The notes under the pieces were generated by a model. The model was not told where the DNA came from. It did not search any database and saw nothing but the letters and a program-made list of their open reading frames with translations. Below are positions 23,371-34,639 of a DNA stretch of 64,000 bases, in pieces (position 1 is the first letter of the stretch; each line of letters opens with the position of its first letter). The stretch is from Macquaria australasica (taxonomy: Eukaryota > Chordata > Actinopteri > Centrarchiformes > Percichthyidae). A program made the position numbers and the translations under genes. Location: the NCBI GenBank assembly GCA_005408345.1, contig SEMN01000182.1, positions 186,001-250,000 on the forward strand. The letters run 5' to 3'.

Positions 23371-24640
23371 TAATTTGCAGCAGGGAGACTTTTTTCTCAC
23401 GTTTGTTTTATATGTTAATTCTGGAACTATTACGTAGCGTGCAGTCTCTCTTGCAGCAATGAGCATGTCTGTTAGAGCTCTTCAGGATCAGAGGTAGTTG
23501 GCCATATGACACATCTAATGTCCAGCTGTGAACACTGTGTGTTCTCCCAGCAGAAATACAAATAGTCAACTTTGTGTGAGCAACTCTGAGGTAAAATCCC
23601 TCTTCACCTTCTGTTCTGAGACCTGCCTACAAAAAAAAAAGATTGTTCAGATCATTGATTTCAAAAGACTTCCTCAGTCTTTACCCACATATGGTTCATC
23701 TTTACTGGGACGACAGCGGTCAGAAACCCGCCCCAGCTTGAAGGCCCCACACAGCCCTGTGGTCTCTCTTCACATATTTGTCCTTTAGACTGACCTTGGT
23801 GTAGGCTAAGTCCTCTATTCAGCCATTTTGGCTCTACTCAGCTGCAGTTGGATTTAATGGATCTTTTGTGTCTATTGTCTGGAGCTGTAATTAACCATCT
23901 GAAAGTACTCTGAAAATCACATCATCTGGCAGGCTTTGTTCTATGCCCTCTTGAACTACATGAAATGATGCTAATTAATATATTTTCTTTTCTTTTCTCT
24001 GGTATTTATGAGTGGTTTTGAAAAATAAAATCAGCTCTCTGGTTTACTTGCTAAGTGTTTACAAAATGAATGAATATCGAGTCATCTCCATGGCAACTAA
24101 AATGTCCTAAAACATTTTTTAGGCATCGACTCCTGTTGAGGGAGCACAGCAGGGGATGTGGGACCAATTACAACTTGTACTAAAGGATCATTATGGCTGT
24201 TTGAAAGAGACCAGACGGCACAGGAGCAGGGCTGGTGGCAAGATGAGTTTGTTTTTTTGCAGTGTGTTGTTCAGTGCTGCTTCTTCTACCAACAGGTGGC
24301 AGTATTAGAGAGCCTGATTAATCTCAGGGCTGATGAGGAGGCTTTGCTCTTAACAAATAAGTGATTTGACACACTCTAATTTCATTAATTTGGTTTGCTT
24401 CTCCAAAGCTCAGGTTTGATTGGGCAGCTACTTTAATTCCTGCACAGCCTCACAAGAATACCAGTAAATTACAGACGTGACTAATTTTGCTGTCATCTGT
24501 TAATATCCCCATGTGTATACTTTAAAACACAAGTCACAATCTCTATGATGTCACGTCAATGCTAGTGGCCCCTCAGCAAGTGTTACCATGGCAACCCTCC
24601 CCGTTATTTGTGGTCCACCAGCCACCTCTCCTCTTCAGTC
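23371..24640. other. Spacer between arl3 and the small membrane-protein gene
   Basis: No supported gene on either strand. Open frames here have no splice context and no recognisable composition. The upstream part of the next gene's promoter is expected near 24.5-24.7 kb. Confidence 0.5.
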
Positions 24641-25129
24641 CAACCCTCCCTCTCCGGTCCTCCATTTCTATCATTTTCCCAAGCTCTGTTCATCAAAAGA
24701 TAGCCTGAGTCCTACTCAGAAAGACAACAACACTGCAGCAGCACATTCCAGGTAAGAACAAAAAACACGTCTGTGTTTGGTTGTCTGTGAGGAAGACAAT
24801 TAACCCGCTGCTTTTAAATAAATGGAAGTGATGTTGCTAAAATGAATAATGTCATATTTTTGTAACATGGCTTATTATTGCACAGAAATGTATGTGTTGT
24901 AAGAATGTGAAAAGCATCAGTTTCATGCTATTGTTCTTATCTGTTGTTTTTCAGCAGGTTGATTTATCATGAGACATAATTAACTTTAACTTCACTTGAC
25001 TTAAAATTACTACTGCATGTGTGTGTGAGTGTATATCTGTGCATGTTGTAAACCAAACTCAGAGATGTCTTTCTCCTTAAAGCTGCAACAACGTATCCCT
25101 AAACCACAGAGGGCACACATCCTCCCATC

Positions 25130-25474
25130 ATGCCGAAAGTCGCCCACCTGGTCTCCGGGAAGCCACAGTTACCCCCAGTGACTCCTCCATCCAGTTTCAA
25201 TGCTACCCCGATGACCTTCAGCCACCTGACCACCACCACACTGCTCCCATGGGAGGAGGTGCACATGCAAGTGCACACCATCCTGATTGTCGTCATTTTT
25301 TGTGTCGTCTGCTTCCTGCTCATGATTGCCCTCTTCTACGCCTTCTGCTTCCATTGCTCCATCGGTTCTTTGCCTAAAGACTCGCACACAGCCAACAGAT
25401 CCAGCCTAGACCGCGAGGACGCCACCTATAAGTGCAGTTCCTCTGATACCCAGTCAGTGGGGAACGTTGTCTGA
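25130..25474 (+). CDS. Unrecognised small single-pass membrane protein, 114 aa
   Basis: One uninterrupted coding exon. A likely non-coding first exon ends in a GTAAGA donor at about 24752, and an acceptor (CCTTAAAG) lies near 25081. The N-terminal 46 residues are rich in Pro, Thr and Ser, with one N-glycosylation site (Asn24-Ala-Thr). Residues 49-73 form a strong transmembrane helix containing several cysteines (IVVIFCVVCFLLMIALFYAF). A cytoplasmic tail of about 40 residues is rich in Ser and Asp and ends GNVV, which could be a PDZ-type end. There is no cleavable signal peptide, so type III (N-out) topology is likely. The coding sequence is GC-richer than its flanks and the frame is clean, which argues for a real gene. 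The family was not recognised and no function is proposed. Confidence 0.72.
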   Translation: MPKVAHLVSGKPQLPPVTPPSSFNATPMTFSHLTTTTLLPWEEVHMQVHTILIVVIFCVVCFLLMIALFYAFCFHCSIGSLPKDSHTANRSSLDREDATYKCSSSDTQSVGNVV

Positions 25475-25917
25475 CTGGGACACTGGACCAGCATGACTGA
25501 TATTTGACTGTCTATCACTGTATTTGTGTTTACACTAGTGTTATTTTAGTGGCATGTATGGATGTGTCACAGCACCATAAAGCCCATAGTAATTATACCT
25601 TCCTCATACCAAAGCATGGAATTTGAGACGTTGGTTGAACTCCTATATTGATTTGATATTGATGCGTTCTTGCTTTTGATTTTTGAAGTAACAGGAGCAA
25701 GAATTTCGAACACTAGTCATTCACAAAACATCCAGTTATGATGCATTTTGAAGCTAAACTACAAGGGCATGAAAGGATTGTGTTTCCTGGAGTCCACTGG
25801 AGGATACATGCATCCCACGTAAGCACACATAGACACAAAACAAACATACATATACACATATACATATATTCATATCCGTGGAGAATTGTGTTCAATAAAA
25901 AAAGTGTACAGTATATG

Positions 25918-26230
25918 CAAATGTAAATGTGAGTCTGACTGCCAATGCCTTTGAGTGACAAGACAAACAATAAGAAGCGGATCCACACGCGGCTCAGCAG
26001 TCATCTCGCTTTATTTTCACTGAGCTGACAAGCGTTTACATTGTGCCGTGGCTGTGTGTTTTTGACGAGACTGATATAGAACAATGAATTCAGACATGCA
26101 AGAAGAAGGAGAGGGGAGGGAGCGGGACGGAGGAGAGATTCAGAGTGATTTCTTCACAGGGTGAAACAAGATGTCAAATCTACAAGGTGCAGCAGAACAA
26201 ACAGTGCAGGAAATTACCGAGCTTGTGTCC
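25918..26230 (-). repeat. Guanylate cyclase 3' UTR end and flank, duplicated segment B
   Basis: Lies 430-750 bases past the guanylate cyclase stop codon and holds its probable polyadenylation signal. It is collinear with segment A at 23098-23370, as described in that entry. Matching sequence continues beyond the signal, so the copy arose at DNA level and not from an mRNA. Confidence 0.8.
26010..26015 (-). promoter_or_regulatory. Polyadenylation signal AATAAA of the guanylate cyclase gene
   Basis: Reads AATAAA on the minus strand, about 650 bases past the TGA stop. The equivalent hexamer exists in the duplicate at 23193-23198. Confidence 0.6.
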
Positions 26231-26663
26231 AGCTGAACCACGTGGCAGTGAACACTTTCTGGTACTAAAACATGTTACACAATAGGTACACAGCAATGGT
26301 AGCAATTGAGGTATTAATTGGAGAAGGCAGCTGTTCAAACTGATCAAAGTGTAAAATGAACAATGATAGCTGCAATTGATTTCTGTATTGTCAGAGCTAA
26401 ATAAGCACTTGTGATTTTTGCTGTGCAATATAATACTACGCAAGGCCACTAGAAATTTCAAGCATTACAGACTAGTCCATGTATAAACAACATGTCATTA
26501 GAAATTGTCTTGGCATCACTACAGGAACTCCTCCAAAAAGGCAAAATAACAGCAAAAACTGCATTCCTATCTGGTATTTGGCCTAACATTCAGTCCTTTG
26601 AGTGAGTTGTACAAACTTTAGAGGCAGTAATACAAATGAATTACTGGCTATAGCATCATTCGT

Positions 26664-29404
26664 TCATGACACGGAGCACATGGCACTCTTGGAGCAGCGG
26701 GAGTCACAGGAGCTGTTACGGGACTCCATGATGGAGTCTCTGCCGTCAGACTCAGGTGAGTCCAGTTCCAGGTGAGAGTCCTGGAGGCCGTCCTGCAAAG
26801 CATCTTTATAATGGGACTGGGGAAGGAACAGCTAATTTTTTATAAGAATAGCACAAAACAACAAGTGTAAAGCAGCATTAACAGCCGATAATAACCCAGG
26901 AAGGGAATCATAGTGACGGGTATGGATGACAAAAAAAAAAAGAATCATCAAAAGTTTAGCAGTCTAAAAATCATGGCACCAGATAGTCCCTCTCACCTTG
27001 TGAACCGACATCTCCTCCACCCGGCACTCATCCATCGACTCCTCCAGAGAATGGCCTGAAATCTCCATCTTGATGCGATGAGAGCGAACAGACTTGACAT
27101 CATCCTCGTCCTCCCCTGCCACCAGTGGGAAAACCTGGGGGCAAAGTCAGAAGGAGACTCAAGGAATCAGAGATGATGATGGTGGCAATGTAGCAAACAA
27201 GAGTGTGTACCATTCAAGCATGTCTTAGTTAAATTTTTACCAGTCCCTGCTCATCCCCTGTGGCCTCAGGGCCTAAGATGGTGGCCTTGCTGATGGCCTT
27301 GTTGATGGTCTGGGTCTCAAACTGAGGACACGCTGCCTGAGCATTCCCGTCTTTGTCCCTCTTTCCTTTCAGCCAGTAGGTCTCAATTTCAACATTCCCC
27401 TAAAAATGGACGAAGAGAAGAAAAAAGTAAAAGAGAGATTTAGGTTTGGACATAAAGGTTCCATATGCACAAATATTCAAAGACATATATGCTCATAGGA
27501 ATCATTTCTACTATGGAGGGGAGTAAAATGGCAGGTGGCAGATTTTCAATAGATTCCCCGATGAAAAATGAGTCACTCTTGCTTTCTTGAGATTGCCACC
27601 TGTAATCAGCTGCCTCAGAAACCTTTGGGAGTCACTTTGCTGCCATTATCACTGAATGTACAGCCTCAAAGTCAGACCCAGTGATAAAATAGACTGTCAA
27701 ATCAACAAGAAAGATGCAATTACCAGCTCCGAATACTAAGTGTGTTAACTCCCCAGAGCCAAAACATTGTGAGTTCTTATTAATTTACATATTTTTTAGA
27801 TTCAGAAATGTTTATTATGTCTGATTATTGATACACAAATCTTCCATTAACGTAGATTACAGCCTCAATGTTTAGTTTCAGGTAGATTGTTTATAACGTG
27901 CAGATAACATGTTCAGACAGACAGCTCTGAACATGCCCACATCATCAGTAAGTGCTACTCATATGTTCTACAGCAAATCATATTAATAACATGTTGTTAT
28001 AGTGGCTGAGTGAATGCAATTAATGTGGTGAGTGTGGTTGCTGTGGTAACAGTTTGGACCCCTAACCTTGATGGTAATGATGCCCCTCCTTTCAAAAATA
28101 AAGTGACTTCCTTTCAGGTGCTCGTAGGTGGCGCTGCTGAGCTGAATGTGCATTTCCTGAATGAGATGAAGAATAACCAGGCAGTTACAACAAAACACTG
28201 ACTCAGCTTCTTAGCCTTATTTATCTCTCACATTGGTTGATATCTTTCTTTCACTCATAATCTTTCCCTACCTTCCCATTGCTCTCCATGGCAGATGCAG
28301 TGTGGACTGTGTCGCCGTGCAGACCGTAACGTGGCATCTTATGTCCCACCACACCTGCCACAACCATCCCAGAGTGGATCCCTGCAACCAGAACAACAGG
28401 TTAGTTCACTCAGTCAAACACCGACATAAACACACAAATAGGTCCACACAGCTCTCTACCCACCGACACGAATCTGTATGTTGTTGCCATTAGAGGGGTC
28501 TTTCAGGTGATCTATGGAGCGCACCATGTCCAGGGCCATGTCACAGATGTTATGAGCGTGATACTTTGTCTTCTCTGGGGCCCCGGCTACCACCATGTAG
28601 GCATCTCCAATAGTCTCAACCTGGAAAACACAGACAGGAATAGCAGCTCTTACGCAGCAGCACGCATGGATAAAGTATATCAAACAGAGGGAAAAACACA
28701 CACAAACCTTGAAGACGCGGTGCTTCTCGCTGAGCGTGTCAAACAGTGTGTACATGGTGTTGAGCATGGAGACCACCTGCATTGGAGTGATGTGGCTGCA
28801 AATGCGAGTGAATCCCACTACATCACTGAAAAGAATGGTGACATCTGGGAACACCTGGGAGAAAAGAGATAAGAGAGTTGATGAGCAGGCAGGTTAATAT
28901 AATGCGCGCACACACACACACACACAGGTGAGGGAGGCATTCATGAGCCATTTTTTGTGCCTGTGCTGTTATGCACCATCAGGAAGTCACTCTCAATCAA
29001 CCTGAATTTAATATACCAAAAAGTTTCCAACAAGTAGTAAGAGTTCAGAGGAGTGTGTGTGTGTGTGTTTTTAGGTACCCAGTCACAATCTGCATTGGGC
29101 AGGAAAAAAAGTGAATGTGAATTTGATGTGTTTATCTGTGCATCTGTGCAAAAGTTTTTTTTTAAAGTGCTTGGTGAGTTAAAGAGAGTTAGGTGAGAAG
29201 ATTGATGTCTGTACGAAAAATATGAAACTACAGCCAGCAGACGGTCAGCTTAGCTTAGCATAAAGACTGGAAACTGGGGGAAACAACTAGCCCCTGTAAA
29301 CAGCTAGCCTGGCTCTGTCTGACGGTAACAAAATCTGCTTACAGCACCTGTAGAGCTCACTAAGTAACATGTTATATGTTGGAAAGAGCCAGGCTAGCTG
29401 CTAT

Positions 29405-29448
<44 letters not shown>

Positions 29449-32400
29449 CTATCTACAATCCTGACCTCACAAGTGTTTACGGCCGGCTCTCCTTTGCGCA
29501 GCCTTTTAGCCACTGGCTTGGGAATCATCCTGTACAGAAGGTCATCTGTCTTCTTCATCTCATAGTCCAACATCTTCATGCTCTCCTCCAGCTTACTGGA
29601 CTTCTTTTGCTCCTGCAATCACCATGTGGAATGAGACAGAATAACACTGAGTTTGTATCTGTTTCTTTCATCTCAGGTCTGTGGGCGTTAAGTGATCAGG
29701 GGCTGCTAGACTGAAAGAAGGCCTTCAGAGCAACTTTGCATAATGCGGGGTGACAAGTGAGGTGATCACATATAAAATGCAGCTGCACTGTGGCAGACTG
29801 AACCTGTATGAGAGCTCTCTTCAGCTCCTCTGACTGCTGCGTGCCCGCCAACACCAGGTCTCTGCTGGAGTCGTGCATGCTCAGGTCATTGATGTACAGG
29901 CCGGTCTTAAACATAGCACTCAGACTCTCCATCCTAGACGCACATACACACATACACATACAGACAGGTAAAGAGACGGCAGTCAACAGTGTAACAACAG
30001 TGTAAATATTAATAATGTGTACTAAATCAATTTCAGAATATATTTAGAAATACCAATAGCAGTATCTATAAAAGTTGGGGAATTAAAACAGTAATTCTGA
30101 GAGATGTTATTTTTAGTTTCCTACAGTATAAATAATTTAATCAGTTTGATTCGGCATTTAACTTTTCTGTAGTTTTGTCAATACAGGCGTAAGAGCATTT
30201 ACAAGCAAAACAAAATGTTTTAGAAGAGGAGGGAGATGTTTTGGTAATGTACTCTGTGGAAAACACTCTCAGTTGCAAATGGGTTCCCATTAGGCTCACA
30301 AGAGCTGCACTGTCTGATTACAAGCTAATTAGCAGCTCATTTCATGCATGGTAAGTGCTGTTAGAATGGGCCCCTGATTTGATTCACTGCCCAGGCTTTT
30401 ATTTCCAGCCTCGTAATTCAGTTTAGCTCTAGCTGCTTTTTAGAATGTTTTACTTGTCAACTGCAGTGTTTTAATAAAGATCTGTGTCTGTCTATGGCTG
30501 TGTGTGTGTGTGGGGGGGGGGGGCGGCTTACACAGGGGTTCCCAGGAAGATGATGGACTCCCACTCTGGCATGTATCTCATTTGTCCTTTTAGTTTTAGG
30601 CAGCGGCTCCCATCGCCCCAGCTCTCCATCGCATTAGCGCTGTTACCGTCTAACAGAGGAGCACAATGAAATGCCAACAAGACAAGCATTTAGAGAGGTG
30701 TTTTAGGTTCAGTTTCAGCAGCAGATAATTACTACACAGTGTTAACAATGTCATTCTAATGGATTTAGCAGGTTAGCATTTTTAAGGAATAGACATTTTG
30801 GGAAGTACGCTTATTTGCTTTTCTTGCTGACAGTTAAATGAGAAGATCAATAACACTCTCATATCTTTATGTTCAATATGAAGCTGGGGCCAGTATACAA
30901 TTAGCGTAGCTTAGCACCAAGACTGGAAACAGGGGGAAACAGATAACCTGGCTCTGTCTAAAGGTAACCACAGTTGTTGACTTTCAGCGGGTTATGTGCT
31001 GGACTATTTCTTGGACTGGAGCCACACAGTGAAAATAAGTCATTGCTCCCAGCCAAGAAGGAGTCCTGCACATAATCCTCCCACAAAATCATAAAAAGTC
31101 TCTTTTTCACTTTGTTTTTATTTTGTCATTGTCAGCCAGACTAGGTCAGTGTCTGTATGTTTTAGATAAGAGAACCTTTGTAATCATCTCCAATGATGGA
31201 CTGGAAAGCCATGAGCTCCACGTCTACGTCAGCAGAGCGATTGGCATTTTCATAGTCAGAATCTGCGGAAAAACAGGGTAAACTATCAGAGACATAAACA
31301 TTCATATTCATAATCTCCACCCATGACAACCAGGGCTGGGATCAGTTCCACTAAATTCAATCTACGTTGAATCAAGACATCAAACAATTCCCTGTCTGCA
31401 CCTGCAAGATCTCTTAAAGTTTATGTCGGCAATGTTTTTGTGGTTAAATGTTGATGTTCAAGAACAGGCATCCATTTTTCTGCACACCTGCTCTTTTTTT
31501 ATTTATTGAAACTGAAATTGACCATGTCTTTTGCATCTGACTGCAGTGAAGTTGATCTGTCCACAAGCCAGCGAGTCCTCGCCCACCAGACACACACCCC
31601 TGCGAGTGTTTACATGGCTCCCACTCTTACTCTGGACTCGGTTGTGAAGGTTCCTCTCCCTCTTCACAGGCTCCTTGGACATGATCTCAAACAGGTTGTT
31701 GGGATGGGAGATGATCTGTGTACAGATTACTAAATCAATATTCTCAGCACCCATCAGCACCCTGTTTAACGCTGATATTTTAAGGTACATTGTTGTTCAT
31801 TGCAGAATGATGTAGCTAACGTTTGACCTGAATTGGCTGGGAAGATTAAAATTGTCCCTGACTGAAAGGGGACACGTAAAGCGATGTCTTACCATGTTCC
31901 ACGTGAACTCCACTAGGGGGCGAGCCAGCAAGAAGGCATCGTTGATCTTCTTCCCATCCAGATCAGGGAAGACTGTGGCCAGGCCTGAGCCAACGTTATG
32001 TACCACCATGTCCTAAAGAATCAAAGAATTGTAGTGACTGTTCTTTCATTTAACGCTTCATTTAATTAATTAACTGCCCTTGATGAGTTTAGGAATGTAA
32101 CTCAAAGGGATTACCTGTCTGAAGACGATGTTAAAGGGGAAGACCTCAAAGAAGAAGTCTGAGGTAATGGGCAATATCTCCTGCTCTTCCTCATCCTCCT
32201 TCATGATGTAGCGGTAGGCTGAGTTGTCAAAGTTCAGCCTACACAGACATACAGATCAATATGTTTTCTTAAGTTTAAAGTTAAGTATAAACTGTGGTGG
32301 AAGAAGTATTCAGATCCTGTACTTAAGTAAAAGTACCAACACAACACTAAATTGGTGCATTCAAAATTTTACTTAACTAAAAGGTTTTTGTAAGGGGTCA

Positions 32401-32615
32401 CAAGCCAAAAGGTTTCATATGTTTTTTTTTTAATGTAAAATCTCAATCTGAAAAGTAACTAGTAACAGTAGCTTCGAAATAAATGTAGTGGAGTAGAAGT
32501 ATCATAAGTAGAATGAAATGGAAATACTCAAGTAAAGTACAAGTACCTCAAAATTGTACTCATGTACAGTACTTGAATGTACTTAGTTACTTTCTACCAC
32601 TTGGTATAAACAAGC

Positions 32616-32678
<63 letters not shown>

Positions 32679-34547
32679 CTCATGGTGACATGGGAGTAGT
32701 CTCCGACCATCTGCTCAGACAGCACCTCCACATGGATGTCTGTGTCATAGAACTGTTTCCCCATCTGCCTCAGCTGACCCATGGCGTAGTGCAGGTAGCC
32801 TTTGCGCTTACTCCTGCAGGTCACAGTGGAAGAAAATTCAATATCAGTCTAAAGAATTTAATGGCACACAGCTGTCTCTCTGTTTGCCCTGTTCTTCTAC
32901 TTTTGTGTCTCATGCCTGATAGTCTATCAATCTCCTCCCACCCTCCGATCCACTCCAACCCCCTGCCCTCCCTCCTCCTCAGACCTGTAGTGGAGGGTGA
33001 CTCCAGTGGCAGACTCCTCCTGGCAGAAGAAGGTTGGAGGCTGCACCTTGGGGTAGCTGAAGCGCAGGTACTCGTGGAGATTATCAAGGCCATTGACAAA
33101 GTCACGTACATGACGGCCCAGCACCTGAAGGCAGAGACAGAGGGCGACGGGTCATGTCTGAGACAGTTGCTCTTACCTTTTTATTATAGTACTTTTAAAG
33201 GCACATTCCACAGATTTTAGACAAAAGGTCAGTTTACTCGTTATGGGGAGAGCTACTCAGCCTGTAAAAACAGCTGTAAAATATAATCTGTGGCTCTGGA
33301 GGTAGACCATTTATAACATTTTAGGACGAACCGTTTTTGGAGCTTAACCCATACAACAAGTGACAACAAATCAAGATATCTTGGCCTTTGCTGCTTGTGA
33401 TTCTTATTATTATCATGAGTCATGAAAGTGCAAAACTAAATTGCTGAGGTACCCCTTTAAAAATAAAAAAAAGTCATATTTTGCTCCTACTTTGCCTGAA
33501 AATGATTTTATGATATAAGTGCACTGACTGCATTATGATACTCAAATTTTTAATTCGGAATTCTTCAAAACATAGCCCTGCAGAAATATTCAAAACAGAT
33601 AATAAGGGCTGGACAGAAACTATGACCAAAACTTGGGTTAATAATGCATCAAACTCCAGTGCCTGTATGAGTGCATGTAATCCACTGATAACCCCTTATT
33701 TATCTATAAAATATTAAAGGTTGTACATTTATGTGACATGCCCTAATTTTCTACTGACAGATTTGTACACGGGTTACACATTCATTCTTCAATTGTCTAA
33801 GGACTACATAAAGAGGAAAACCTACTGTTCAAAAACACAACACTCGCAATAATCTCTTTAGACTGGATTGACAGATTTTGTTTTGAATTTTCAGCAAAGA
33901 AAATAAGACACAATAAGACATATGAGACTAAGAAAAGCAGAGATTTAAAAACCATAACCTTTCACTCACACAATAGTAGTTTTAAGGATACACAGTTCAC
34001 TGGGTATTTAATAATTTCCTCACACATCTACCAAAAGGCAACAGCTCTGTTCTGACAATTTTGAGTCTGAGATCTTTTTTCACCTTGAGGATCCTGTCAT
34101 AGCCGTACTTTCCAACAAAGCCCAGGAAGTAGACACCCCAGGAGTTCATCAGCTCATTGTAGGGCGTGCCTGTCACTCCACTGGCTGCCTTTGCAATACG
34201 GGGAATCACACTCTCACTATACACCTGCAGACACACACACACACACACACATATATATAGACCTTATCATCAGTGAGGAAAAAAATATATTTTGACATCA
34301 GGACTATAAAGCTTCAGACAAAAGCAGACAGATTGACTTGGATGCACACAGACAGCACAGGCCTCACAAATATATTACTGTTCAATGCATACAGAATTGT
34401 ATAAGTCCTTTCAGAAACACACTGTACCTGGTGGGTGACGAAGGAGTGCAACCTGACGTCTGCTCTTTCTCTGACCAGCTTCCACACATCATCTCCGTAT
34501 GACTCCTTGATGAAGTCATGGAGACTCTCGCACAGCAGCCCGTACAT
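26664..34547 (-). CDS. Atypical soluble guanylate cyclase, Gyc-88E type, with altered catalytic residues
   Basis: Would make cGMP from GTP under control of a haem domain. Eighteen coding exons, 5' to 3': 34428-34547, 34084-34224, 32985-33124, 32679-32813, 32115-32238, 31893-32012, 31631-31715, 31176-31262, 30532-30649, 29804-29933, 29466-29612, 28708-28854, 28464-28620, 28272-28381, 28067-28156, 27241-27399, 26997-27134, 26664-26816. Phases agree throughout and give 766 aa. The H-NOX domain has the proximal His104 and the Tyr133-x-Ser135-x-Arg137 haem-binding motif. A PAS-like/HNOBA region, a signalling helix (about 390-445) and a cyclase domain from about residue 450 follow. Similarity is closer to insect Gyc-88E (TGLYINDLSMHD region, LGRHxRDF) than to vertebrate beta-1 or beta-2. 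Metal Asp460 and Asp504 and Glu500 are kept. The usual Cys, Asn and Arg of the CLFGDTVNTASRMES stretch are Gly570, His577 and Ala581. A 5' UTR intron acceptor lies near 34633. Confidence 0.9.
29186..29375. repeat. Dispersed repeat R1, copy 2
   Basis: Carries the R1 landmarks AGCTTAGCATAAAGACTGGA, CTGGGGGAAACAACTAGC and CCTGGCTCTGTCTGA in a guanylate cyclase intron, directly beside the (TA)n run. Confidence 0.75.
29405..29444. repeat. (TA)n microsatellite
   Basis: About 19 AT dinucleotides within 25 bases of the 3' end of a guanylate cyclase coding exon (29466-29612), in the downstream intron. Confidence 0.95.
30784..31070. repeat. Dispersed repeat R1, copy 3
   Basis: Holds the R1 landmarks GGGAAGTACGCTTATTTG, AACACTCTCATAT, GCACCAAGACTGGAAACAGG and TGCTGGACTATTTCTTGG. 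It lies in the guanylate cyclase intron between coding exons 9 and 8. Confidence 0.75.
32292..32602. mobile_element. Non-autonomous hAT-like element in guanylate cyclase intron 4
   Basis: Termini CTGTGGTGGAAGAAG and CTTTCTACCACTT are imperfect inverted repeats. Flanking 8-bp direct repeats AGTATAAA (32284-32291) and GGTATAAA (32603-32610) match at 7 of 8 positions. Interior words such as TACTTAAGTAAAAGTACC and AAGTACCTCAAAATTGTACT mark a very common fish MITE family. A fragment of the same family, in the other orientation, lies at about 47965-48112. Confidence 0.85.
32619..32676. repeat. (GT)n microsatellite abutting a splice donor
   Basis: About 29 GT units. On the minus strand it is an (AC)n run that begins at the GT of the 5' splice site of guanylate cyclase coding exon 4. 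Confidence 0.95.
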
Positions 34548-34639
34548 TATGTCTCTCTGGATTGAAGCTCAAACTGAGCACTGTCAAGACAGCTCCCCAA
34601 CTGACTGACTTCCAACAGTCCTCCCAAAGGCACCTGCAA

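Noticed and set aside
28507..28872. 121-aa plus-strand frame
   Set aside because: It is antisense to two conserved cyclase-domain exons, so its length only reflects the GC-rich coding strand opposite.
32513..33220. Longest open frame in the window (235 aa, plus strand)
   Set aside because: It contains a long Val-Cys run that is the translation of the (GT)n tract, and it overlaps two well-supported minus-strand guanylate cyclase exons. It is a shadow frame.
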